Source: Candidatus Methylophosphatis roskildensis (lineage in GTDB: Bacteria; Pseudomonadota; Gammaproteobacteria; Burkholderiales; Rhodocyclaceae). From it: a DNA stretch of 64,000 nt. The stretch covers positions 1,178,001 through 1,242,000 of the forward strand of contig JADJEV010000003.1 of assembly GCA_016708905.1 (NCBI GenBank), in the 5' to 3' direction. Shown one piece after another: positions 26,847-34,040 of this stretch. Each line of letters starts with the position of its first letter. Position 1 is the first letter of the stretch. Both the position numbers and the translations under genes were made by a program. The notes under the pieces were generated by a model. The model did not search any database, was not told where the DNA came from, and saw nothing but the letters and a program-made list of their open reading frames with translations.

Positions 26847-27542
26847 CTACGCCTGTTCGGCCGGCGCCAACACCCCGTCGCTCAAGGTCAGCACGCGCTG
26901 CGCCCGCGATGCGATTCGCATGTCGTGGGTGACGATGATGAAGCTGGTCCCGTGCGATTCGTTGAGCGAGAGCATCAGGTCGAACACCGATTGTGCGGTC
27001 TGGCGGTCGAGGTTGCCGGTGGGCTCGTCGGCCAGCACGCAGGCCGGTTCGGTGACCAGCGCGCGGGCAATCGCGGCGCGCTGGCGTTCGCCGCCGGAGA
27101 GTTCGCCCGGCGTGTGGGTCAGGCGGTGACCCAGGCCGACGTCCTTCAGCATGGCTTCGGCGCGCGCATGGGCTTCGCTCTTTGTCATCCGCCGGACATA
27201 GAGCGGCATGGCCACATTCTCGAGCGCGGTGAATTCGGGCAGCAGGTGGTGAAACTGGTAGACGAAGCCGAGCGCGGCGTTGCGCATGTCGCCGCGCTCG
27301 CGATCGGACAGCGTCGATAGCGCGCGCCCCATCACGCTGACGGCGCCGGCGGTCGGCTCGTCGAGCCCGCCGAGCAGGTGCAGCAGCGTGCTCTTGCCCG
27401 AGCCGCTGGCGCCGACGATCGCCACGCGTTCGCCGCGCGCCACCTCGAGGTCGACGCCCAGCAACACCGGCACCTCGTGCGTGGCCTGGCGAAACGCCTT
27501 GCGCAGACCGCGGCAGGACAACACCGCTGGCGATTCACTCAT
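26847..27542 (-). CDS. lolD: Lipoprotein-releasing system ATP-binding protein LolD
   Basis: The 231-residue ABC ATPase has Walker A GASGSGKST, signature LSGGERQR and Walker B VLADEPTGNLD, with the short length and ending typical of LolD. It drives release of lipoproteins from the inner membrane to LolA. Its start overlaps the end of lolC by 8 bp, so the two are translationally coupled. Confidence 0.95.
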   Translation of the reverse strand: MSESPAVLSCRGLRKAFRQATHEVPVLLGVDLEVARGERVAIVGASGSGKSTLLHLLGGLDEPTAGAVSVMGRALSTLSDRERGDMRNAALGFVYQFHHLLPEFTALENVAMPLYVRRMTKSEAHARAEAMLKDVGLGHRLTHTPGELSGGERQRAAIARALVTEPACVLADEPTGNLDRQTAQSVFDLMLSLNESHGTSFIIVTHDMRIASRAQRVLTLSDGVLAPAEQA

Positions 27543-28788
27543 AGCGCAGCGCCTCGGCCGGGTTGATGCGCGAGGCGCGCCAGCTCGGGTACAGCGTCGA
27601 AATCAGCGTCAGCACGAAGGCGATCGAGACGATGCTGACCACGTCGGATGGCAGCACCTTCGACGGCAGTTCGCTGATGTAGTACACCTCCTTCGACCAA
27701 AGCGTGGTGCCGGAGAGCTTCTCGATCGCCGGGATCACCACGTCGAGATTGCTGGCGAGCACGAACCCGCCGATCACGCCCAGCGCCAGTCCGACCAGTC
27801 CGATGATCAGGCCCTGGATGATGAAGATCGTCATCACGCTGCGCGGGCTCGCCCCGAGCGTGCGCAGGATCGCGATGTCGGCCCGCTTGTCGCGCACTGC
27901 CATCACCAGGGTGGACACGATGTTGAACGCCGCGACCGCGACGATCAGCGAAAGGATGATGAACATCATGTTCTTCTCGATCGCCACCGCGCGGAAGAAA
28001 TTGGCATGACTCTTGGTCCAGTCCGACACATAGACTTCGGTCGGAACGTAGGGGCCGAGCTCGCGCGATATCCGCGGCGCGGCGAACAGGTCGTCCACCT
28101 TTAGGCGCACGCCGCTGACGTTCTCGCCGAGGCGGTAGAGCACCTGCGCGTCGGCCAGGTGAATCAGGGCGAGGCCGGAGTCGAACTCGAACATGCCGGC
28201 TTCGAAAATGCCGACCACGGTGAATTGCTTGAGCCGCGGCACGATCGCCGCCGGCGTCACCAGTCCCTGCGGCGCGATCAGCGTGAGCTTCTCGCCGGTC
28301 ATCACGCGCAGCGCGCGCGCCAGCTCGGCGCCGAGCACGATGCCGAACTCGCCTGGCCGCAGCGCATCCAGCCGGCCGCTCTTCATGTGGCGGGCGAAAT
28401 CGGCGACCTTGTCCTCGGCTTCGGGCAGAATGCCGCGAATCACCGCGCCGCGCACCTGCGAGTCGAAGGCCAGCATGCCCTGCTCGTTGACGAACGGCGC
28501 TGCGGCGCGAACCTGCGGGTGCTTCATCACGCCATCGGCCAACTGTTGCCAGTTGGCGAGTTGGTCGTCGATGCCGGTAAGCTGGATGTGCGAAGCGACG
28601 CCGAGGATGCGCGTGCGCAGCTCTTCCTGGAATCCGTTCATCACCGAGAGCACGACGATCAGCGCCGCCACGCCGAGCGCGATGCCGAACATCGACACCA
28701 TCGAAATGAAGGAAATGAAGCGGTTGCCGCTGCCGGCCCGCCGCTTCGAGCGCGTGTAGCGCAGACCTATCAGCAGCTCGTATTTCAT
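27535..28788 (-). CDS. lolC: Lipoprotein-releasing system permease LolC/LolE
   Basis: The 417-residue protein has an N-terminal membrane segment starting with the family signature YELLIGLRYTRSKRR and FISFISMVSMFGIALGVAAL, a periplasmic domain (about 50-270), and three C-terminal segments of the FtsX domain. It works with LolD to extract outer-membrane lipoproteins. Only one permease gene is present, as is common in betaproteobacteria where a single LolC/E type protein forms a homodimer. Confidence 0.94.
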   Translation of the reverse strand: MKYELLIGLRYTRSKRRAGSGNRFISFISMVSMFGIALGVAALIVVLSVMNGFQEELRTRILGVASHIQLTGIDDQLANWQQLADGVMKHPQVRAAAPFVNEQGMLAFDSQVRGAVIRGILPEAEDKVADFARHMKSGRLDALRPGEFGIVLGAELARALRVMTGEKLTLIAPQGLVTPAAIVPRLKQFTVVGIFEAGMFEFDSGLALIHLADAQVLYRLGENVSGVRLKVDDLFAAPRISRELGPYVPTEVYVSDWTKSHANFFRAVAIEKNMMFIILSLIVAVAAFNIVSTLVMAVRDKRADIAILRTLGASPRSVMTIFIIQGLIIGLVGLALGVIGGFVLASNLDVVIPAIEKLSGTTLWSKEVYYISELPSKVLPSDVVSIVSIAFVLTLISTLYPSWRASRINPAEALRYE

Positions 28789-28908
28789 GTCGGGCCGTAT
28801 GCTACACTGCCCCGGCCTTGTGCGCTTGCCGATGCGTCTGCAGTTCAGGTTTTACCGCAGCAATGCATTCCTTAGTTTCCGTCCGTCATTTCCGCCGTTC
28901 TTCCGCCG

Positions 28909-29948
28909 TTGTTCAATAGCGCCTTGCGCGAATTCACGCTGGTCATTCCCGGGTTGCTTTGGCCGGCCGATTCGCTGGCCGCCGCCTGCGGCAACCTTCC
29001 CCTTCCCGCCCTCGAGGCATTGCTTGCGCACGGTGCCGTGAACACGCTGCCGCCAGCCACCCTGGAAGAGATGCTGGCGGGGCTGTACGGGCTGCCGGCC
29101 GACAACGCCCCCTACGCCGCGCTGCGCGTTGCCGGCAGCGGCTGCGATCCGGGCGATGCAAGCTGGATGTGCGCCGACCCGGTGCACCTACGCTTCGCGC
29201 GCGAAACCCTGGTACTGACCGACAACCATGAACTCGATATCACCAACGACGAGGCAGCCCAGCTTGTCGCCGCCCTCAACGACAGCTTCGCCGACATCGG
29301 CGAATTCGCCGTCGCCTCCCCCGCGAATGGAATCTGCGGCTGAAGAGATCGCCGCAAGTCGTCACCCATCCGCTGGCGCAGGTTCTCGGCCGCAACATCG
29401 AACCCTTCCTGCCGAGCGGCGCGGATGGCGCCGAGTGGCGGCGCACGATCAATGAGATGCAGATGCTGCTCCACACTCACCCGGTGAACGAAGCCCGCGA
29501 AGCCGCCGGCCGGCCGGTCATCAACTCGCTGTGGCCCTGGGGCGCGGGAAGCCAGCCCCCTGGCATCGAGGCACCTTATGCCGGCGTCTTCGCTGACGCG
29601 ACGCTGGCACGAGGATTGGCACGGGTTTCGGGCGGCAGTTGGGCAACACTGCCGGCGTCCTTGCCGCAGTCCTCCGCCGACACAGTACTCGCGGTGCTCG
29701 ACCAACTGCACTACCCGGCGCTCGCCCTGAACATCGAGGCCTGGCGGGCGGAGCTGAAGCAGCTTGAAACGGCGTGGTTCCGGCCACTGCTTGACGCGCT
29801 CAGGCGCGGGCAGTTCTCGCATCTGCGCCTGTGCTTGGTCGGCGACAGCGCATGCATCGACCTCAGGTGCGGCAACGCTGGCTGGTGGAAATTCTGGCGG
29901 CGCCCGCTGCCCCTCGAAGCCTTCGTTCGCGGAATCGCGGCGCCATGA
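28909..29948 (+). pseudogene. Phosphoglycerate-mutase-like conserved protein upstream of recJ, frameshifted
   Basis: The first part (from a TTG at 28909 or 28924; REFTLVIPGLLWPAD) reads to a TGA at 29341-29343. The continuation, WNLRLKRSPQVVTHPLAQVLGRN and onward, is in another frame and runs to 29948. The switch point is a run of five C at about 29317-29321: one more C gives ASPREWNLRLKR and a single frame of about 346 residues. The protein resembles the conserved hypothetical, distantly mutase-like protein found just before recJ in betaproteobacteria. The ending overlaps recJ by ATGA. Real mutation or a homopolymer error are both possible. Confidence 0.75.
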
Positions 29949-31636
29949 CGCGCATCGTCACCCGCCGCGTGCCGCTGCGCGCCGCGCAGATGCTCGAACA
30001 GCAGGGCGTGCATCCGCTGCTGGCCCGCCTCTACGCGGCGCGCGGCATCGAGCGCAAGACCGATCTCGACTACGCACTGAGCGCGCTGCTGCCGCCACAG
30101 GGCATGAGAGGCACGGCCGAGGCCGCGCAATTGCTGGCCGACGCGATCGAGGCCGGGGCACACCTGCTGATCGTCGCCGACTACGATTGCGACGGCGCCA
30201 CCGCCTGCGCACTCGGCGTGCGCGCGCTGCGCGCGATGGGCGCGCGAGTCGATTACCTGGTGCCCAACCGCTTCGAGTACGGCTACGGCCTGACGCCAGA
30301 GATCGTCGCGCTGGCCGTGCAGCGCGATCCGGATGTCATCATCACCGTGGACAACGGAATCGCCAGCATCGAGGGGGTGGCCGCCGCCCAGGCCGCCGGC
30401 ATCGCCACACTGATCACCGACCATCACCTGCCGGGCGACAGCATGCCGGGGGCCGACGTGATCGTGAATCCGAACCAGCCCGGCTGCGGGTTCGCCAGCA
30501 AATCGATTGCCGGTGTCGGCGTGATGTTCTATGTCATGCTCGCCCTGCGTGCCGAGCTGCGCGAACGCGGCGCCTTCGCAGGCACGGCGGAACCGAACCT
30601 CGCCAGTCTGCTCGACCTGGTCGCGCTCGGCACGGTGGCCGACGTGGTGCGGCTCGACCACAACAATCGCGTCCTCGTCGCGCAGGGCCTGGCCCGCATG
30701 CGCGGCGGCAAGCTGACGCCCGGTGTGGCCGCTCTGTTCGCCGCCGCCGGCCGCGAGCCGGCGCGGGCGAGTTGCTTCGATCTTGGCTTCACCGTCGGGC
30801 CACGGCTCAATGCCGCGGGCCGCTTGTCCGACATGTCGCTCGGCATCGAATGCCTGATCACCGACGACATGGCGCGCGCGCTCAACATCGCAAGAGAACT
30901 CGACGCGCTCAACCGTGAACGCCGCGCCATCGAAGCCGAGATGAAGGACAGCGCGCAGATCGCGCTCGACGATTTCGACGCCGGATCGCGTGCCAGCGTG
31001 ACCCTGTTCGACCCCGGCTGGCACCAGGGCGTGATCGGCATCCTCGCCTCGCGCATCCGCGAGCGCGTGCATCGACCGGCGATCGCCTTCGCGCGCGGCA
31101 GCGAGGGCGAGCTCAAGGGTTCCGGCCGCTCGATACCCGGATTGCATCTGCGCGATGCGCTCGACCTGGTGACCAAGCGCTATCCCAGCCTGATACTCAA
31201 GTTCGGCGGCCATGCGATGGCCGCCGGGCTGACCCTGCGCGAAGGCGATTTCGCTACATTTTGTGAGGCGTTCGAAGCCGCAGTGCGCGACGGCCTCGAA
31301 CCGGCCGCCCTCACCCGAACGCTGGAGACCGACGGCACCCTCGAAGGCGCCTACGCCACGCTCGATTGCGCGCGCGCGTTGGAGGGCGAAATCTGGGGCC
31401 AGGGCTGGCCGGCGCCGCTGTTCGCCGACACCTTCGAGGTGGAGAAGCAGCGCCTGCTCAAGGATGCGCACCTCAAGCTGACCCTGCGCCGGGACGCCAG
31501 CCGCTTCGAAGCAATCCATTTCAACCACGCCGAATCCGCCCCGCCGCGCATCCGCGCCGCCTACCGCCTGGCGGTAAATGAGTTCAACGGCATGGCATCG
31601 GTGCAACTGGTGATCGAGCACCTGGAACCGGCGTAG
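29945..31636 (+). CDS. recJ: Single-stranded-DNA-specific exonuclease RecJ
   Basis: From the ATG at 29945 the protein has 563 residues. DHH-family motifs are present: VADYDCDGATA, ITVDNGI, TDHHLPGD and, in the DHHA1 domain, KFGGHAMAAG. It degrades single-stranded DNA 5' to 3' in recombination and mismatch repair. The start overlaps the upstream gene by ATGA. The stop TAG (31634-31636) lies inside a palindromic repeat element (31631-31700), so the repeat insertion supplies or replaces the original end. Confidence 0.95.
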   Translation: MTRIVTRRVPLRAAQMLEQQGVHPLLARLYAARGIERKTDLDYALSALLPPQGMRGTAEAAQLLADAIEAGAHLLIVADYDCDGATACALGVRALRAMGARVDYLVPNRFEYGYGLTPEIVALAVQRDPDVIITVDNGIASIEGVAAAQAAGIATLITDHHLPGDSMPGADVIVNPNQPGCGFASKSIAGVGVMFYVMLALRAELRERGAFAGTAEPNLASLLDLVALGTVADVVRLDHNNRVLVAQGLARMRGGKLTPGVAALFAAAGREPARASCFDLGFTVGPRLNAAGRLSDMSLGIECLITDDMARALNIARELDALNRERRAIEAEMKDSAQIALDDFDAGSRASVTLFDPGWHQGVIGILASRIRERVHRPAIAFARGSEGELKGSGRSIPGLHLRDALDLVTKRYPSLILKFGGHAMAAGLTLREGDFATFCEAFEAAVRDGLEPAALTRTLETDGTLEGAYATLDCARALEGEIWGQGWPAPLFADTFEVEKQRLLKDAHLKLTLRRDASRFEAIHFNHAESAPPRIRAAYRLAVNEFNGMASVQLVIEHLEPA

Positions 31637-31700
31637 GTCGGGCTGACGAAGGAAGCCCGACGTGTTCCCCCTGTACGCTTGCGTCGGCAGCGTAGCCCAC
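31631..31700. repeat. Palindromic repeat, copy 3, overlapping the recJ stop codon
   Basis: GCGTAGGTCGGGCTGACGAA followed by GGAAGCCCGAC is the left arm; the right side (AGCGTAGCCCACCTATGCTG) is degenerate. It belongs to the family of copies 1, 2 and 4. Confidence 0.65.
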
Positions 31701-31775
31701 CTATGCTGACCCACATCGTCAGCAGGCAACGAGGCGCCGCGTCCGCAAACACTCGCCACAACAGGAGACAAAGCG

Positions 31776-32441
31776 ATGGCAGACGACCGAAAGCCCGGCC
31801 CGCTGGGCTTCACACCGGCAAGCGCGAACTCCAGCGGCTTCGATTCCGGGGGGCCGGTTACCGGTGGTTTCACGAGCGCCGGACCACTGGGTTTCGACGT
31901 CGAAGCCGATCCGTTGGCCGACCGCCTCATCACTCGTGTCGATCGCGACTGGGTTCCGACACCCAAGCCGAAGAACGACCCGATCAAGGTCACCGCGGAC
32001 AATCTCGCGGATCTGGCCAAAGCCCTCAGCCAACTGCCCGAGGCCGGCGAAGGCGGCGGGCGTTTGCGCGCCGATGCCGTGGCGGCAGGCACCAGCGCCG
32101 AAGCGAGCGTGTCCTTGCATGGCAACCTGGTGAATCGCGCTGTCGAGTGGATCGGCTACAGCAGCGCCTCGCCCGCGGCCCAGGCGCACTGGGACCAGGT
32201 GCTCGCCAACCTCAAGCGCCACGAGCAGCGGCACATGGAGATCGCCATCGAGGAAGGCGATGCGCTGGCCACGCTGCTGGTCGGACACAAGGTCGGCTCC
32301 ACGCCGTCGATCACGGACAAGGTCAGCACTGCCAACGACAAGATGGCGGCGCGGCAGAAGGAACTCGACGACGACTCAGACCACGGCAAGAGAAAGGGCC
32401 ATCCGTACGGCGATTGCAACATCGATACGACGATCAAGTAG
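31776..32441 (+). CDS. DUF922 family protein (putative zinc protease)
   Basis: The 221-residue protein has a low-complexity Gly/Pro/Ser N-terminus without a classical signal peptide. It carries the DUF922 core WDQVLANLKRHEQRHMEIAI, which contains HEQRH (HExxH), consistent with a zinc-dependent peptidase. Conserved Cys is limited to DCNIDTTIK near the end. Substrate unknown. It stands alone between repeat-rich gaps. Confidence 0.8.
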   Translation: MADDRKPGPLGFTPASANSSGFDSGGPVTGGFTSAGPLGFDVEADPLADRLITRVDRDWVPTPKPKNDPIKVTADNLADLAKALSQLPEAGEGGGRLRADAVAAGTSAEASVSLHGNLVNRAVEWIGYSSASPAAQAHWDQVLANLKRHEQRHMEIAIEEGDALATLLVGHKVGSTPSITDKVSTANDKMAARQKELDDDSDHGKRKGHPYGDCNIDTTIK

Positions 32442-32475
32442 CGCGCACAGGTCGGGCGCGCCGGCCCGACGGTTG

Positions 32476-32537
32476 AGAACAGTGGGGTCAAGAACAGTGG
32501 GGTCAGGTCAAGAGCAGTGGCAAGAACAGTGGGGTCA
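32476..32537. repeat. Short tandem array of a 15-bp unit
   Basis: AGAACAGTGGGGTCA occurs at 32476-32490, 32491-32505 and 32523-32537, with a partial unit between. The 3' end runs into GGTCTTGCAAT, whose inverted counterpart ATTGCAAGACTTGACCC is at 33661-33677. Confidence 0.8.
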
Positions 32538-32554
32538 GGTCTTGCAATACGACA

Positions 32555-32644
32555 TTATCCTGCATCTCTTCGCTCCTGATCCTTCACTGCCCGGCTCGCG
32601 GTGGCATAGTGCAGGCCGAAGTATTTCGCAATCGCTTTCAAAGA
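32555..32644 (-). pseudogene. Remnant of a REP-associated tyrosine transposase (C-terminal HTH)
   Basis: Read on the minus strand, 29 codons before a TAA give SLKAIAKYFGLHYATASRAV then KDQERRDAG. This resembles the DnaA-like helix-turn-helix at the C-terminus of one branch of RAYT (TnpA_REP) transposases. The catalytic part is absent. RAYTs act on palindromic repeats, and such repeats surround this site. Confidence 0.6.
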
Positions 32645-32662
32645 ATATGCTTATGCAAGATC

Positions 32663-32712
32663 TGACCCCATCGATCTGCTGTGACCCCATCGATCTGCTG
32701 CTGACCCCATCG
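32663..32712. repeat. Tandem repeat of a 19-bp unit
   Basis: TGACCCCATCGATCTGCTG is present twice without a gap (32663-32681, 32682-32700), followed by a 12-base partial copy (32701-32712). No gene overlaps it. Confidence 0.85.
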
Positions 32713-32794
32713 CTCCTGCGCCGACTCAACCGGCAGCGCTTGTCGCCGCGGCAATTCCAAAAGACACTTTCCCAAGCGCTCCGCACTCGGCGCT

Positions 32795-32864
32795 TACCGT
32801 CCGGGCTCGTCCAACAAACGGTTCAGATCGTGGCTGTGCACGATCCAACCTTGGTCGTTGGGCC
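32795..32864. repeat. attC-like imperfect palindromic repeat A
   Basis: GTCCAAC (32809-32815, fits RYYYAAC) and GTTGGGC (32858-32864, fits GTTRRRY) bracket an imperfect hairpin: GGTT/AACC and GATCGTG/CACGATC stems with a mismatch and an extra base between them and a GCTGTG loop. This is the layout of an integron attC site. A second copy (about 91 % identical by eye over 67 bases) lies at 33583-33649 in the same orientation. No integrase is in the window. Confidence 0.5.
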
Positions 32865-32877
32865 CCAGCTGAGAGCG

Positions 32878-33153
32878 CTACGCTGTCGTGTGTTGGGCCA
32901 CATACTCGCGCAACGCTTCGTCCATGCGGGTTTGCCAGCCAGCCCCGGTAGCGCGGAAATAGGCAAGAACCTCCGGGCTATAGCGCACTGCGACCTGCTC
33001 CTTCGTTGGGTGCCTGTTTGGCCCGCGGGTACGACGTGCAGCAACTACTTTTCGTAGTTCGTCTGTCGAATGGGTGACGAATGCATTATTCCAATCGTCC
33101 GGTTTGGTAGCCGGAGCATCATTTACAGAAACGTGACCACGCTTCGCGTTCAT
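32878..33153 (-). CDS. brnA: BrnA family antitoxin
   Basis: The 91-residue protein starts at the ATG at 33153 and overlaps the end of brnT by 35 bases. Its C-terminal half (RYSPEVLAYFRATGAGWQTRMDEALREYV) is the ribbon-helix-helix-like BrnA domain that binds DNA and neutralises the BrnT ribonuclease. It is expected to repress its own operon. Confidence 0.9.
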   Translation of the reverse strand: MNAKRGHVSVNDAPATKPDDWNNAFVTHSTDELRKVVAARRTRGPNRHPTKEQVAVRYSPEVLAYFRATGAGWQTRMDEALREYVAQHTTA

Positions 33154-33391
33154 GTTTTTCCGCCTTTCGCGCCGAAATAATGTGAGGCCATTCGTCGTCG
33201 CCCGGCGTCCAAACAACGAACAGCATGTCTTCCGCGTGCCAGCCAACGCTCTGGAAGCGCAACTCGCCATAGGCATCGCGTGCATCTTCGCGGGTCAGCA
33301 AGTCACCATCGAAGAAGCCCGACAGCGCTGCCAGATCAATGCCGTGCTTGGCAATGTTCGCTTGGCGCTTTGCCTCGTCGAAGGTGACCAT
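33119..33391 (-). CDS. brnT: BrnT family toxin (ribonuclease)
   Basis: With the ATG at 33391 the protein has 90 residues. It begins VTFDEAKRQANIAKHGIDLA, the family signature, and contains ARDAYGELRFQSVGWHAEDMLFVVWTPG and the conserved IISARKAEKHERE. BrnT is a RelE-like ribonuclease that stops growth when BrnA is lost. The gene lies between two attC-like repeats. Confidence 0.92.
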   Translation of the reverse strand: MVTFDEAKRQANIAKHGIDLAALSGFFDGDLLTREDARDAYGELRFQSVGWHAEDMLFVVWTPGDDEWPHIISARKAEKHEREAWSRFCK

Positions 33392-33396
33392 AGGCA

Positions 33397-33446
33397 AATC
33401 GTAGATGCAGTATGATCGGAAGTCAAGGCAAACTGTAGATGCAATT
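33397..33446 (-). promoter_or_regulatory. brnT promoter with two operator-like repeats
   Basis: On the minus strand TTGACT (33421-33426), a 17-bp spacer and TACGAT (33398-33403) form a good sigma70-type promoter. TGCATCTAC is repeated, once upstream of the -35 and once over the -10, each followed by a TTTG. The -10 ends six bases before the brnT ATG, which predicts a nearly leaderless transcript. The repeats are the likely BrnA operators. Confidence 0.5.
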
Positions 33447-33465
33447 AGAGATGAACTAAAGGAGC

Positions 33466-33545
33466 CGAATCGGGATAGGGAAAGGCCTCACGGCCTCCCC
33501 CTCCCACACCACCGGACGTACGGGTCACGTACTGGCGCTTCGGCA
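33466..33545 (-). mobile_element. Possible 3' end of a group II intron
   Basis: Read on the minus strand, GTACGTGACCCGTACGTCCG, GTGGTGTGGGAGGGGGAGG, a GGCCGTGAGGCC stem and a CCTATCCCGATT end resemble the domain V/VI end of bacterial group II introns. No reverse transcriptase or 5' part is present. I recognise this by memory of intron ends, so the call is tentative. Confidence 0.4.
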
Positions 33546-33582
33546 GATTGAGTCAAATTGCATGGAGCGGTCAAATAGGGCC

Positions 33583-33652
33583 TACCGTCCGGTCTTGTCC
33601 AACAAACGGTTCAGATCGTGGCTGCGCACGATCTAACCTCAGTCGTTGGCTG
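33583..33652. repeat. attC-like imperfect palindromic repeat B
   Basis: This copy keeps GTCCAAC, both hairpin stems (GATCGTG/CACGATC and GGTT/AACC) and the overall spacing of repeat A at 32795-32864. Its right core is GTTGGCT, a poor match to GTTRRRY. The two repeats bound a segment of about 790 bp holding brnTA. Confidence 0.45.
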
Positions 33653-33831
33653 GGTGCGTGATTGCAAGACTTGACCCTGTCGCTCCCCTTCGGACCCCGT
33701 CGCTCCCCTTCGGGGGGGAGGGAATTGCCGCGCATCGCATCCTGTCCCGCGATCTTTGCGCGCGTCGACCACGCTCCTTCCCCTCCCAGGGAGAAGGCCG
33801 GGATGGGTCGGACGATAGATCAAGGGGGGGC

Positions 33832-33903
33832 CGACGAAGCAAGCCCGACGTGTTTGCCTCCATGCACGGCGTCGGGCTTCGCATGGCTCAGCCCGACCTA
33901 CAC
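33832..33903. repeat. Palindromic repeat, copy 4
   Basis: CCGACGAAGCAAGCCCGAC and GTCGGGCTTCGCATGGCTCA (followed by GCCCGACCTAC) form the two arms. It is related to copy 3 (31631-31700). The surrounding region 33650-34010 also contains a duplicated GTCGCTCCCCTTCGG and no supported gene. Confidence 0.65.
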
Positions 33904-34010
33904 GTCTGCGCTTATGCCCGAGACGTCGATGACAGTCAGATTGCAGCATCGACCGTTCGGGAAATTGCGCGACCTCGCGTGGGCGGGAGAAGCCGCCAAG
34001 GGCGCTGCGG

Positions 34011-34016
34011 TATAAT
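34011..34016 (+). promoter_or_regulatory. prfB -10 box
   Basis: A perfect TATAAT lies 24 bp before the prfB ATG. No convincing -35 hexamer is seen at the usual distance. The predicted 5' leader is under 20 bases. Confidence 0.5.
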
Positions 34017-34040
34017 TTTCGTTTTTTCGCCCGCCCCACC

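Noticed and set aside
32476..32712. CRISPR array
   Set aside because: The tandem units are contiguous or irregular, without regular unique spacers, and no cas genes are present.
33646..34040. N-terminal extension of the prfB frame upstream of the frameshift site
   Set aside because: The shifted frame happens to be open upstream; the true start is the ATG at 34041 in the zero frame, as the canonical shift site shows.
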